Shown: positions 1-10,474, numbered from the stretch's first letter. The stretch is 64,000 nt of DNA from Persicaria tinctoria (GCA_037127255.1 JBANSL010000004.1:55282318-55346317); one strand, 5' to 3'. Translations and numbers: made by a program. Notes: generated by a model from the letters alone, not told the origin.

Positions 1-1
1 A

Positions 2-2065
2 CAAGAAGATGAAGACTTCACAGATGAGTACGATACTGGAAGGTTCTATAGAGTGTCAGCTTCAACAAAACAAGGGGGGGGGGGGGACCAAGAAGAACAA
101 AATAGGAACAACGAAGTAGAACAAGCAACAACCCCAGCAGCTGGAGACAACAGTGCAGAGGAAGTCATCCCTGAAGATATTTCAAATGGCTCTACTCCAG
201 CAGCTACTACTGGAGCTTCCTCCTCCTCCCCTATTCTAAATTCTTCTATTTCTCCTTCCTCTGGAGATGTAAATGGCCTGTCTATTGATCCCTCTACGGG
301 GTCCTCTGTTTTCTCCTCAACCCCTTCTACTAACATGCATGCTACTGATCATACTATGACTAATATGCCTAACTTGCATGACTACCAGTTAGTTAGGGAT
401 AGAGAACCCAGAGTTAGCATCCCAAATAGGAAGTATACCAGCTATATTGTTGAATATGCTTTGTTAACTGCTGACACCGTTAGGAATCCTTCCACTCCAA
501 ACTCATACTCTGAATCCATTAGGGATCCTAATGCCATACATTGGAAAAATGCTATGAAAGAAGAAATGGATTCAATGAAGGTCAATCAGACCTGAATATT
601 GATTCCAAGACCTCCGAGAACCCGTCTTATAGATTCCAAGTGGATCTATAAGATTAAAGAAGGTCAAAACCCTAGAGATCCTCCTAGGTACAAAGCCCGT
701 TTAGTAGCCAAAAGGTTCTCACAGAAAGAAGGTATAGATTACAATGATATCTTTGCTCCCGTAGTTAAGTATAAAACTTTACGCTTAATGCTTGCTATGT
801 GTGCTGTCTTTGACTGGGAATTGGAACAAATGGATGTAAAAACTGCTTTCCTGCATGGGTCTCTGGATGAAACAATCCATATGAGACAGCCTAAAGGGTT
901 TGAACACCCTAAATATCCTGATCATGTTTGCTTACTTAAGAGATCCATCTATGGACTTAAACAGTCCCCTAGGCAATGGAATCTCAAGTTTGACGTTGTG
1001 ATTCATAAATTAGGCTTTACTAGAAGCAGTTATGATACCTGTCTTTATTTTCAAAGCATTTCTCCATCTTCCATGCTTTATGTGCTTTTATATGTAGATG
1101 ATATCCTGATTATCTGTGATAGCATGCCTCCTATTAGCACTACTAAAAGCAATTTGAAGAAATACTTTGAGATGAAAGATTTAGGGAGTGCCAAGAAGAT
1201 TCTTGGCATTAATATCATTAGAGACCGACATAGAAAATCTATATGGTTATCTCAAGATGACTATACCCAAAAGGTCCTTGACCGTTTTCATATGTCCACA
1301 TCCAAACCTACTACCATTCCCTTAGCAGGGCATTTAGAACTCACCAAAAAGAGTTGTCCCTCCAAACCCGAAATTGTCAAAGAAATTAGTAAGGTGCCCT
1401 ACGACGCAGCTGTAGGCTCATTGATGTATGCTATGCTTTGTACGAGGCCCGACCTTGCTTTTGCCATCAATGTTTTAAGCCATTTTATGTCTAATCCTGG
1501 TTTAGATCACTGGAATGCTATGAAGTACTTACTTTGTTATATTGTTGGTACTAAAAATCTATGTCTGCACTATAGTTTGCATGAATCTGCTACTAAGTTG
1601 CAGGGATACGTAGATTCCGACTATGCCAGCAATAAAGACAATCGGAAGTCTACTTCAGCATTCTACTTCACCTGGGCAGGCAACTGCATCACGTGGAAAT
1701 CTAAGCAACAATCGATTGTTGCATTATCATCCACAGAAGCAGAATACATTGCCGCCACTTAAACTGCAAAAGAAGCGATATGGCTTAAAGGGGTTCTACA
1801 AGAGATTCTAAGAAAGCCGTTCAAGCCTGTTATAAACATGGATAGCCAGAGCGCACTGTATCTATGCAAATACCCGATGTACCACGAAAAAACCAAACAC
1901 ATCGACGCTCGGTTTCACTTTATTCGAAAGAGGGTATCATTAGGTGAGCTCGATGTCAGGAAGATCAAAGGCGACGTTAACCCAGCAGACTTCGGAACAA
2001 AGATCGTCCCAGCAAACAAGTTTCTCTTCTGCAGAGACTTTCTCCACCTCGGAGATCTTCCTTAG
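2..2065 (+). pseudogene. copia pol polyprotein fragment: RT and RNase H, two in-frame stops
   Basis: One continuous reading frame encodes the C-terminal pol region. A Ser/Thr/Pro-rich linker comes first (to about 400). Then comes copia RT, with QMDVKTAFLHG at about 827-860, YGLKQSPRQW at about 949-978 and the catalytic YVDD at about 1093. RNase H follows, with VDSDYASNKDNRKSTS near 1610-1655, STEAEYIAA near 1732-1757 and HIDARFHFIRKR near 1900. The frame is broken by TGA at 593-595, where a Trp (TGG) is expected before the RT, and by TAA at 1760-1762, where a Gln (CAA) is expected in RNase H. Both are single transitions and the frame is otherwise unbroken. In a live element this polyprotein would copy element RNA in cytoplasmic particles; this copy cannot be translated through. 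Confidence 0.9.
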
Positions 2066-2160
2066 ACGCACAGGTACTGGGCCAATGATGAATCAGGATG
2101 TGGTACTAAGTCAAATCCACTAGGGTACTAACAATATTTTAGTAGGTTAACTATGGTCTA

Positions 2161-2176
2161 GATTAGGAGGGCAAAT
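2161..2176 (+). promoter_or_regulatory. Polypurine tract of the copia element
   Basis: The purine-rich string GATTAGGAGGGCAAA lies directly before the TGTT start of the LTR. By position it is the plus-strand primer site. Confidence 0.7.
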
Positions 2177-3059
2177 TGTTAAGTCTTCTTAATCCAAACC
2201 TTAGTTAATCTAAGAGTATAGGATGGTAGATAGACTAATAATCGGTTTTAAGACGTAGGCAAGTATTTAACTAACAAGATATGAGTATATACTATACACA
2301 TATATTATATACTAAAATTATATGTTAGAAGTGTAGTAATTATACTATGCTCACATATTGTTAAGTATATAGTATGTGTGGTATAATATGTACATGGGAA
2401 CCTTTGCCTTATTCGTTGGGCCTGTTCTTGCGAGCCCATATGGATGAGGCCTAGTTGCCAGCCCTTTGCTGGAAGCCCGAGAGCTTGAGACTCCTTTCAG
2501 CTTCTAGGGCTCGCTCCTTCGACAGAGCGTTTTGGCTATTGAGCTCCGTATATAAAACTAAAGCGCAACTAGGGTTTTCTCTAACCTAGATCAGTTCCAC
2601 CAAAGCAGAGAGAGAAAGAAGAGAGAGAGGCTCTGGGAGCTAGGGTTTCTGGTGCTCCTCGGCGGCGATCGTGAAGAATCGGCGACTTCTAAGGCGAATC
2701 TCCTAGCGAGACCTTAGATCCCGTCCACAGCAAGGAAGAACAAGGCTTCAGTCCCTCCATCGGCGAAGATCTTCTTCTCCGACGAGCTCCTTCGCACAAA
2801 TCTGACCTGTTCTTCAGATCTGGGGAGTGTTCTACCTTTTCTTGCTTTACACCTTCACTTTTCTCTTGTATCTTGTTCTATACTTGCTTGCCTGGCTGAT
2901 TTTAGTTCATCAGCAACCTTACTCTGTAATACCGTTAGTACTTAGTGGATTTGACTCGGTGCCTCCCTGCTGAGGCCCCGTGGAGTAGATCTTCGGATCG
3001 AACCACGTAAATCTGCTGTGTCGCTTTCTTTACAGTCTTATCTGGTCGTTTCTCTCACA
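2177..3059 (+). repeat. 3' LTR of the copia element
   Basis: It begins TGTTAAGT right after the polypurine tract and ends TCTCACA, giving TG...CA termini and about 883 bp. A TATATAAAA box lies at about 2549-2557. A CT/GA-rich leader (2600-2830) and a GGCGGCGATC-rich stretch follow, as in transcribed plant LTRs. The 3' boundary is inferred from the CA terminus only, because the partner LTR is not in the window. Confidence 0.72.
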
Positions 3060-3537
3060 AACCCTAACTTCTTACCTCCGATCCGAGAGGTAAAAAGTTG
3101 ATCTCGAAACTACAATCCTCCTGAGAGATGCTCAATCTAAGAAAACCTCTACGCAAGAGAGAGTTTGTCAAATGAAAAATAATTAAACACCTGATTTCCA
3201 CTAAAATTATTATCGAACAGATTTGCTGAAATAAGGATAATCGGAAAAGCAAGCAACTTGAAAAACTACACCAAGCCTTCATTACCATAATTTCATTACT
3301 AGATACCATACATAACGCCTGAAGGAGCAAGCTAGCACATATCATTACGTACACCTAGCATACAAACTTGTTTATGCCTAAGCATTACTGCAGGGAACAT
3401 AACAACCTTGAGGATCAACCTCACCATGTTCCAGACATAACAAACCTTACAACAACACAAAGAGTGGTAAGCGAACCATACGCAACCACTCGAGACCCAA
3501 CGTGGAAGTAGCAAAATCACACAAAGTACCGCCAGGG
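3060..3537. other. Unassigned island between two retroelements
   Basis: About 480 bp between the copia LTR and the end of element D. It shows no coding motif, tandem repeat or terminal repeat that I can recognise, and no match elsewhere in the window. It could be host DNA or an old repeat fragment. Confidence 0.4.
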
Positions 3538-4439
3538 TGATGGGAGGAAAACTTGTCGTTGATCATGTCAAAATATAACTCAGACTTATACCTAGTATAG
3601 CAATAAGCAAGAAATCGATCCCACAAGGAAATTCGCTATTCAAGTGTGATTCAGATGCCAATCAAGTAACTAAAGGGGGGTTTTAAGAATGGAAAAGATC
3701 TGTCTTTTATCAAAGCGGAATGATGAAAGAAAAAGTAAATGAATTTGATTCAGACAATATTGAGAAATAGTTCCACCTACAATTATCCACTTTATTTGGT
3801 TGAAGCGATCATTGTAACTTCCTCTCGTCCTTTTATGTTTCCTATGAATGCCCTTGTCCGGACCTAATATAGTTTCTAGTCCAACCAGTCCTAAACCCTT
3901 ATCTCATGAACAATCCCTCAGAGAAGGATTTAACCCAATCGATAGCTTTAAGTTCAGAGATTAAACAAGATATTTACAGTCCCTAAAAAGAGATTTAACA
4001 ACACATCCAACTTCCTACCCATCCAATTAGTTCAACGAACCCTAAAGGAAAGGGATAAGTTTGCTACTTGGGTTAAGGTTCGCAACATGAAATCTACAAA
4101 ACCCTAGCAATTGAATTGATCTAAAAAGTTGGCCAGACCAGATTGAACAAAACAATCAATCATTAAGAGGAAAGAAGTTAAAACATTCAATATATGAATT
4201 AAGGAAAGAGATTCATAAACTCAAAATGAATCCGAATAAAACTTCAAATTGTAGATAGAACAAAGGAGTTTAGTTTCTCATGAAAAACATCACTCAATCT
4301 CTCTAATTGTCTGATGAACGTGGAATAGAATTAGAAGATGATAGGACTAGGGTAAAAATCGGTCTTAAAACTAAAAGTCGGCCAAAAGTCTCATAGAAAA
4401 CTAGGTTTGAATAAATGAAACGGTGCGTCTCGCTAACGA

Positions 4440-4525
4440 CCAATGCGACGGCCGTTGCACAGATGCGGCGGCCGCTGCCTGGTTACTGCATGGTGATTCT
4501 GGCTGCTGGAATGCCGCGGCCGCTA
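4440..4525 (-). repeat. GCGGCCGC-type palindrome cluster in the D LTR
   Basis: Three GC-rich near-palindromes (GCGACGGCCGTTGC, GCGGCGGCCGCTGC, GCCGCGGCCGC) sit inside an AT-rich LTR. The same cluster occurs at the same LTR position in E (29900-29985) and in its 3' copy (49220-49295). Confidence 0.7.
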
Positions 4526-4535
4526 CATCTGTATT

Positions 4536-6440
4536 TGTTGTGAGCCTAATTTGCCATGTTTTACACTTACTTTTATATCAATTTCTGCATACATTGCATA
4601 CATTTGGGTTAGAATAATACAGAATATGTGTAGTTTACACTTATTTGCAATATATGGAGGTCTACACAAGTTTTTGTTATATTTCACAGAAATCGGACGC
4701 ATTTTGGAGCTTAATGGAAAGTCATGGAGAAGCCAAGAATGGTGCAGCTGGAGAGAAGGCCAATTTCCGGCTTTCATCATTCTGAATCAGGCTGTGATGT
4801 CTTCATGAGAGTTGTAGCCCTCGGAAAGAGCTTTCCAACGCATGGTCATATGCGTCAATCCGACAACCGAGGCAGCGGGAAAGTGCGTTTTACGAACAGA
4901 GCTGGAAGCAGAGGAAAGTTATCGATGTCGAGAAGACTTGTCGACATCGAGAAGTATCAACTCGACATGTGCACTGGAAGACGAGGTCGAGTTGATGAAC
5001 TCAAGACGAGGACATCGACAACTTTTGTCGATATCAAGAAGACATGTCGAGAAGATTTGTCGAGCAGCTCCGGAATCCGAGATCGAGGAGAAGTCCGAGC
5101 GGGATTGGATACTTGCAAGCTAAGATTCGACGAATTCTATCCGAATCTATCAAGATCTATCAAGACCAAAGAAGATGTCCACACATTAGATATAATCCTA
5201 GTCTATCTATTTAATTACACTATGTTATTTATTTATCATTAAGTTTTAGATATAGTTTTAGATAAAGATAGATATCTTCTATCCTTGATTAACAAGGATT
5301 AGAAGCCTATAAATAAGGCCCTAGGGGCTGACTTTTCATTCATTCCAAGTTACACACAATTAGTTAGTTCCATTCAGAGATACAGTTTAGGGGTTCTAAG
5401 GTTTTTAGGGTTTTGGCGATTTGCGAGAGTTGATTGCCGGAATTGTAAAAGCTTTGAATTTAGTTTAATGCAATTTATTTCCTTTAAATCAAAGATGTCT
5501 GTTATTGCAATGAAGAGCGAGTAGTCCACCCACTTCTGGGGCTGGGGTGAGCCCGACGGTGGCCATGTGAGGCGATGCAATAAAGGTCAGATCTTTTGTG
5601 CGATTCATCTTCTATCCCTATGAGCATGATTCTTTTGCGAGAGTTGAAGGTGATCCTTGTTTGTATTATTGAAGCGAAAGTGATCTCAATACAACTTGGA
5701 TTAATTATGTGAAAAAGGGTTAGTAACAATTAGGGTTTATGCGAAAGCCTCTATGTTCCTATTTGTTAATAACGAAAGTTATTTAGATGGAAAGCATGAT
5801 CTTTTATGCCTTTATGTGTTACTTTGCATGGTTATCGTTGCGGTGTCGAAACCCTAGCCTTGGAAGTCTTTAGTTTATTGATTTTATTTCGTTAAAAAAT
5901 CGTTTCCGTGTTCGAAAGCATTTGCCTTTAGTTTTCCGTTACTTGTCGATTTCGAAAAGAGCTTGTCGAGGTCGAGCACTGTTATCGACGTCGAGAAGTT
6001 TTCATCGAGATCGAGTTTTCTGTGCCTTGGTCGATCTGTTGCTGTGTCGAGTACTTGTCGATATCGACAAGTCTGTGTCGACAAGATTCGGTCGAGTTCT
6101 TCTGTCGAGTACTTTGCTGCTGTCTTTGTCGAGTTGCTTTACTTGCTTTGCTTTATTTCTTGCTTTCTGTCTTTTATTTGCTTTTATTTTAGTTGCCCTT
6201 GCCGGGATTATTTGTTTCTATTTTATTTCTGCTTCTGCTTGCGTTTCTGTGCTTTTCTGCTGTGTCTGTGAGAATCTGATAGCTATCTGAGAACTGCTGA
6301 CGTGCTTCCTCGTGGATTCGATCCTGACTTTTCTCTTACTACAACGGGAGGAAGTCTTGTATTTATTTGCTGAGACAGGGAAGTCAGTCTGAACTTTATT
6401 CTATATTTATTTCCATACTCGATTACCTCCTGCAACAACA
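4536..6440 (+). repeat. 5' LTR of element A
   Basis: 1905 bp with TG...CA ends. A TATAAATA box is at 5308-5315, followed by AGGCCCTAGGGGC and a likely leader. Two segments are rich in TCGA-centred palindromes (4920-5080 and 5940-6105). The sequence near the end (GAGGAAGTC, CTGCAACAACA) leads straight into the primer site. Confidence 0.93.
5308..5315 (+). promoter_or_regulatory. LTR TATA box (TATAAATA)
   Basis: TATAAATA sits in the 5' LTR about 1.1 kb before the PBS, and the same box occurs at 16239-16246 in the 3' LTR. It is a likely core promoter for the element RNA; the start site itself is not determined. Confidence 0.6.
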
Positions 6441-6442
6441 AA

Positions 6443-6461
6443 TTGGCGCCGTTGCCGGGGA
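6443..6461 (+). promoter_or_regulatory. Primer binding site, TTGGCGCCGTTGCCGGGGA
   Basis: This string starts two bases after the 5' LTR. It is the primer site typical of Athila/Tat-type plant gypsy elements. Elements E (30905) and B (44602 on the minus strand) carry one-base variants. Confidence 0.88.
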
Positions 6462-6523
6462 AGCAATCAATCGCGCCTTAGGTAGTCAGTTCTCACTGTT
6501 TCTTTGAGTTAGTTTGAAGGTGT

Positions 6524-7240
6524 ATGCGTCGTTCTGGTCAAACACCTGAGTTTGACGCCTTAGACGAACCGGAACGCCTATTCCACATCCGAGCTAAACT
6601 ACAAAGAGCCATGTCAGCTGCGGAGACACAGGAACAGCTGATCGCTAGGCTTACCAAGGAACTAGCCGCAAGGGATGCCGCTATCAACGCTAAAGATGCT
6701 GTTATCACCGCTGAGAGAGCAGCAAGGGAACAAGCACAGACTGAGCTTGCCCAGTATCCAACCACGACAGAGGACTACATGCACCCAACTCTCGTCGTGC
6801 CTGAATCGGCGATTCTAATCCCTGAAAACTCTTTTGAAATTCGCACTCAATTTCTTATAGAGCTTAAAAATAATGCCTTTTACGGCAGATTTAATGAGTG
6901 CCCTCTTGAACATATTACTAATTTTCATGATATGTGTCGTACTCTTGCAGAAGATACAACCTTGGAATATGTCAAGATGAAATCTTTTCGCTGGTCTGTT
7001 GCTGGGCCTGCACTGAAATGGCTGGAAGGGCTCAAGGCAAGATCACTCACAACCTGGGCCCAAGTAGAGCAAGAGTTTCTGAACAAATTCTTCCCACCTG
7101 CCAAAACAGCACATCTCCGCCAGAAAATCACCGCCTTTAAACAGCAGAAAGGGGAACCGCTGGCAAGGGCATGAGAGCGCTACAAGGAACTGCCCATGCG
7201 GATCGAAAAGGCACACCACTCCTGAGTGCCCACACACAGA
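6524..7240 (+). pseudogene. gag of element A, N-terminal two thirds, nonsense and frame damage
   Basis: An open frame of 216 codons starts MRRSGQTPEFD. Residues about 30-80 are a heptad-like helix rich in Ala/Glu/Lys (coiled coil). The rest is a plant gypsy capsid (Retrotrans_gag) region: FYGRFNECPLEHITNF near 6877-6925, KWLEGL near 7018, TTWAQVEQEFLNKFFP near 7048-7095. A TGA at 7172-7174 stands where the family has Trp (ARAWERYKEL), and the frame is lost before 7300. Gag forms the virus-like particle. Here the capsid part could only be made as a truncated protein. The start ATG is the first one after the PBS and suits the family. Confidence 0.82.
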
Positions 7241-7301
7241 GCAAGTAAGGCTGGCAGAACACCATGAGGATGCAGCTTACGCAGGGGGACCCAATCGCTA
7301 C

Positions 7302-9386
7302 ATGGGGGACCAAAGGTTTCAGCAACCACAGTGGAACCAAGGTGTCCCTGGGAATCCCCCGCCATACAGAGCTCCAGGACATCCAGAAAGGGAACAGAAA
7401 AAGGATGATATACAGCTGGTCCTGGAGGAAATACGGAGAAACCACACAGAAACTAGGCAGTCCTTCAACTCCGTCTATACTCAGATGCAAGGTGTCAACT
7501 CTAGGCTTGGGGAAATGGATATATGGCGGAAAACAGTTGATACACAGATTGGTCAGCTAGCCGCAGGAATCCCCAGACAGTCAGACGCACTCCCTGGATC
7601 TTTAGAACCAAATACTAAGGGAAAAACTGGGCACGTCGCTTCTGTAAAACTCAGAAGCGGCCATCAACTGCAAGAGCTAGAGGTCGGAAAGCAGCAGGAC
7701 AGCGCCGAACATCAACTCGATGTCGACGAACATCTTGTCGATGTCGAGAACCCTCTTGTCGATATCGACAACTCCTCTGATCGACCAACCTCTGCACTGA
7801 ACAACAACTCGACATCGAGGAAAGTTGTCGATGTCGAGGAGCTTGTCGATGTCGAGAAGTCCCATGACGATGTCGATAAGACTGCAACACCTCCGACGTC
7901 TGTTCTGGCTCCAAATCCGGAAAAGAAGCTACCTTTCCCCACGAAATCTCTAAAGGACCCAGCGGAGAAAAAGTTTCAGCGCTTCATCAAGATGCTTCAG
8001 AAGCTCAATGTCACCATCCCCTTCACAGAAGCTCTTAATGAGATGCCATCCTATGTCAAGTTCCTAAAAGAGATTTTGAGCAAAAAGAGATCGATGGCGG
8101 AAATCACAGAAGAGTGCAGCCATCTGGACATATTGGAGAAAAGGCCGGATCCAGGTAAGTTTGCTATAACTATTGGATTTGGTCCATACAAAATTAATGC
8201 CCTATGTGATCTTGGAGCCAGTGTTAGTATTATGCCTTTAACAATTTGGTCCAAGATTAAGGTAGGTGCCCTGGAGCCTGTGGATGCTAGACTATACATG
8301 GCCAACAACACAGTGGTCATTCCAACAGGCATGGTAGAAAATGTCCCAGTACAAGTAGGTAAATTCTTCGTCCCTGCTGATTTCTTAATTGTTGATATGC
8401 AAGAAGATCCTGCTTGTCCAATTATTCTAGGGAGACCATTCTTGGCGATTGTGGATGCAAACATAAGCGTACGGAAAGGAGTGCTCACCTTCAACATCAG
8501 CGATGAGGTAATAGAGTATTCTTTTAATAAAACTGAAAGGCATACAGGTCCAATGGAAGAGGTCAAATCTATCTCAGCTGGCTACATCACCTGCGGGGAA
8601 CCCAAGGTCAGAAATATGACCCCTGAGGAGATAGAAAAGAGGGACATAGAGGCACAGGTGGAGAAAATCATGGACATCCTAAAGGAAGAAGCGAAAAATC
8701 CACTCGACACAAACCAAGGTATGTCGATTTGGACTAACTATTTTTCGGATGCCTTGACAGGAGCTAAGTATGGGGTCGTAGTCGACCAAAACTCCTCGAG
8801 ATTGAGTAGTTTAGTCGACGTCAACAAAGATCAGAAACCTCCACCAGCCTCGTCGTGCAGTCAAAGAGTCGAGAAAGATTCCTCGATATCGACAAAGGTT
8901 GTCGATGTCGACAAGATCTTGACATCCTCGATCACACCTTCATCGACGAGCAGGCCAAAGGGGATCGAAGACTACTCGACGTCGACAAGAGTTGTCGATA
9001 TCGAGAAGATTACGGCCTCCTCGACACCACCTTCCGCGACGAGAAAACCACTGGATGTTGAGAATTCCTCGACGTCGACAACTCTTGTCGATGTCGACAA
9101 GATTAGGGTTTCCTCGACTTCACCGTCTTCGAGCACACCACCAACAGACAAGCCAAACTCATCGATGTTGAGTAACTTTACTCGAGATCGACAAGATTCA
9201 GTGGTTCCCGAATCCACAACGGTAAGCCAAGGTATGAATCTGTCTTCTCTTATTTCAATTAAAGATTTATCTATACATGGGAGAGGTTTGCCTTGGTATG
9301 TGCGCTTATGCAGGATTTCCGATGACGATCCAAGGGAATACGAAGTAGGAGATATGGTCTATGTCTCTAAATCAAAGGATCATTGA
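7302..9386 (+). CDS. Gag C-terminus plus retropepsin-like protease of element A, with in-frame repeats
   Basis: 694 codons, continuing gag in a new frame after the lesion at 7172-7300; the upstream start is arbitrary. Residues 1-120 are Gln/Pro-rich and contain the usual gag-pro linker (PNTKGKTGHVASVKLRSG). Residues about 140-200 hold VDVE/VDID repeats. Residues about 280-400 are the aspartic protease: LCDLGASVSIMP near 8206 (catalytic D in DLGAS, a plant gypsy variant of DTGA), ADFLIVDM near 8378, CPIILGRPFL near 8420-8445. After residue 480 comes an S/T-rich region with three 31-residue repeats. The end (ISDDDPREYEVGDMVYV) matches the tail that normally follows integrase, so RT to integrase is absent rather than mutated. 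The protease would process Gag; function is untested. Confidence 0.8.
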   Translation: MGDQRFQQPQWNQGVPGNPPPYRAPGHPEREQKKDDIQLVLEEIRRNHTETRQSFNSVYTQMQGVNSRLGEMDIWRKTVDTQIGQLAAGIPRQSDALPGSLEPNTKGKTGHVASVKLRSGHQLQELEVGKQQDSAEHQLDVDEHLVDVENPLVDIDNSSDRPTSALNNNSTSRKVVDVEELVDVEKSHDDVDKTATPPTSVLAPNPEKKLPFPTKSLKDPAEKKFQRFIKMLQKLNVTIPFTEALNEMPSYVKFLKEILSKKRSMAEITEECSHLDILEKRPDPGKFAITIGFGPYKINALCDLGASVSIMPLTIWSKIKVGALEPVDARLYMANNTVVIPTGMVENVPVQVGKFFVPADFLIVDMQEDPACPIILGRPFLAIVDANISVRKGVLTFNISDEVIEYSFNKTERHTGPMEEVKSISAGYITCGEPKVRNMTPEEIEKRDIEAQVEKIMDILKEEAKNPLDTNQGMSIWTNYFSDALTGAKYGVVVDQNSSRLSSLVDVNKDQKPPPASSCSQRVEKDSSISTKVVDVDKILTSSITPSSTSRPKGIEDYSTSTRVVDIEKITASSTPPSATRKPLDVENSSTSTTLVDVDKIRVSSTSPSSSTPPTDKPNSSMLSNFTRDRQDSVVPESTTVSQGMNLSSLISIKDLSIHGRGLPWYVRLCRISDDDPREYEVGDMVYVSKSKDH
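7705..7880 (+). repeat. First in-frame cluster of TCGA palindromes in the A coding region
   Basis: Copies of (C/G)TTGTCGATRTCGA(C/G) at about 7735, 7756, 7826 and 7844, plus shorter forms, encode VDVE or VDID in frame. The same sequence recurs in both LTRs and in the non-coding 3' region. Confidence 0.8.
8868..9160 (+). repeat. 93-bp tandem repeat, three copies, in frame (31 aa each)
   Basis: The palindromic core TTGTCGATRTCGA occurs at 8899, 8992 and 9085, exactly 93 bp apart. The translation repeats a 31-residue unit: STSTxxVDVDKI, then SST-rich, then Pro-rich. Copies differ at several sites, so the array is older than the insertion of A. Confidence 0.88.
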
Positions 9387-9524
9387 TTTCCTAACAAATT
9401 CAATAAGAAGAAGATGGGACCATTCACGGTGAACAAGATCCATTAAGGAGGAATTCAGCTGAAAGATAAAAATGGAGTCTTGTTCGAAGCCCAAGCTACA
9501 TGGGCTCTGAAGATGCCACCTTGA
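9387..9524 (+). pseudogene. Remnant of the post-integrase C-terminal tail
   Basis: After the stop at 9384-9386 the same frame still reads KFNKKKMGPFTVNKIH, a stop, then GGIQLKDKNG. This resembles the GPFxVxxI...GxIxLxDxxG tail at the end of Athila/Tat pol, and shows where pol used to end. Confidence 0.6.
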
Positions 9525-9883
9525 GCTTAACGGAGAAAGTCGGCCTAGCGACTATAAAATCTAGAGCTTGTAAATAGACGTTATTTTTTTATTTTGGGAC
9601 TTTTTGGACATTGTTGTTTGCTTTAGGTTTTGGACATTGTTCTTAGGATTATACTATTGTGGGTATTTCTTTTCTAACGAATCTTGCAGGTATGAAAAAA
9701 AAAAACAAAAAAAGCTACAGTCTTGTCGACATAGAGGTAAGTCCTCGACATCGACAAACCACATCGAGCAAGCCTGTGGTCGAGAAGATCACCCTGGAGG
9801 CAACAGGAAGAACTCGATGTCGAGGAGATGTTGTCGACATCGACAAGTCCTCGAGATCGACTAAGTTGTCGAGATCGACAAGC
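9525..9883 (+). other. Non-coding region of A before hAT-1, with more TCGA palindromes
   Basis: Contains no domain I recognise. From 9720 to 9883 it is packed with TCGACATCGACAA-type palindromes, now outside any pol frame. hAT-1 interrupts this stretch. Confidence 0.6.
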
Positions 9884-9891
9884 ACTGCAGC
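9884..9891 (+). repeat. 8-bp TSD of hAT-1 (actgcagc), left copy; right copy at 14152-14159
   Basis: ACTGCAGC occurs immediately on both sides of the element. Eight bases is the duplication length of the hAT superfamily. Confidence 0.96.
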
Positions 9892-9904
9892 TAGGCGTGG
9901 CCAC

Positions 9905-10065
9905 GGGTTACGGGTCAACCCGTGACCCGCCGGGTCGTACAGGTCAACGACCCGCCGGGTCGTTGACCCGCCGGGTCCGGGTCGCCGGGTGGCCGGGTGG
10001 GGGCGGGTTAGGGTTAGGGTTAGGGTCGGGAGGTAGGTGACCCGTGACCCGCCGGGTCGGCCTAT
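9905..10065 (+). promoter_or_regulatory. Left subterminal repeats of hAT-1 (GACCCGCCGGGTC cluster)
   Basis: At least four full copies of the near-palindrome GACCCGCCGGGTC plus CCGGGT/GGGTCA variants fill the 160 bp inside the left end. hAT transposases typically bind such subterminal motifs. A short GTTAGGGTTAGGGTTAGGG run at about 10006-10025 is part of this G-rich block. Confidence 0.7.
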
Positions 10066-10119
10066 TTTTTAAAAAAAATCCGTTGCTGTGGGGCCCACCT
10101 GTTGGAGCTGTTTTTTTTT

Positions 10120-10252
10120 TAAAAATGTAGCCGTTGTAACGGCTAGTAGGCACACTCGGGGCTATAAATACCCGACTCCTCCTATCACAAATCACATCCA
10201 ATCCATCAATCACCTCTCAATTTGATTTTTAATAAGCTCGTAAGTTGTAATC
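10120..10252 (+). promoter_or_regulatory. Promoter and leader of the small BED gene
   Basis: CCGTTGTAACGGCTA (about 10130) is followed by TATAAATA at 10163-10170 and an 82-bp leader rich in C/A/T before the ATG at 10253. The transposase gene has the same order: CCGTTG-NNN-AACGGCTA, then TATAAATA, then a C/T-rich leader. Confidence 0.65.
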
Positions 10253-10474
10253 ATGTCCGGTGACAACCTCAAAGAGGCGTTGTTTCGAGATCATTACGAG
10301 AAGGTGGATGTGCAAGCCGATCGATCATTCGTAGCCGTTTGTCGTCATTGTGATAAAAGGTACAAGATGAAAAATAGCCTTGGATATGGTAATTTGAAGA
10401 ATCACATCAACAACAAGCACCCCGAGAAGATCAAGAACGATGGCGCTTCGGGCTCGAGTGGTGGTAAAAACTAA
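10253..10474 (+). CDS. Stand-alone BED zinc-finger protein, 73 aa
   Basis: The whole protein is essentially one BED-type finger: Cys30-X2-Cys33-X17-His51-X4-His56, then PEK, then a short Ser/Gly tail. The hAT-1 transposase finger has the same spacing (CX2CX17HX4H) and shares GYGN...HI...KHPEK, so the two are paralogous. The start ATG gives MSG, as in the transposase. It has its own TATA box and leader, and no catalytic or dimerization region. BED fingers bind DNA in transposases and related regulators. By inference this protein could bind the element's ends or the internal motif block and compete with, or regulate, the transposase. It could also be a decayed duplicate, but its frame is intact with no lesion. 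Confidence 0.8.
   Translation: MSGDNLKEALFRDHYEKVDVQADRSFVAVCRHCDKRYKMKNSLGYGNLKNHINNKHPEKIKNDGASGSSGGKN

Larger units (their letters stand above)
1..3059 (+). mobile_element. Ty1/copia retrotransposon, 3' part (end of integrase linker, RT, RNase H, PPT, 3' LTR)
   Basis: The window opens inside a copia pol reading frame and runs through reverse transcriptase and RNase H to a polypurine tract and a complete LTR. The order integrase-RT-RNase H is the copia order. The 5' LTR, gag, protease and integrase core lie outside the window, so no TSD can be checked. The visible pol frame carries two stop codons, so this copy is not autonomous. Confidence 0.93.

Noticed and set aside
4423..4617. 64-codon Ala-rich frame
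   Set aside because: Produced by the GCGGCCGC palindrome cluster in an LTR and running across the boundary of element A; not a gene.
8051..8566. 171-codon minus-strand frame opposite the protease
   Set aside because: Antisense shadow of the recognised protease coding region.
10004..10028. TTAGGG-type telomere-like run inside hAT-1
   Set aside because: Only about three units, and it merges with the G-rich subterminal repeats. Plant telomeres are TTTAGGG, so this is not an interstitial telomere.
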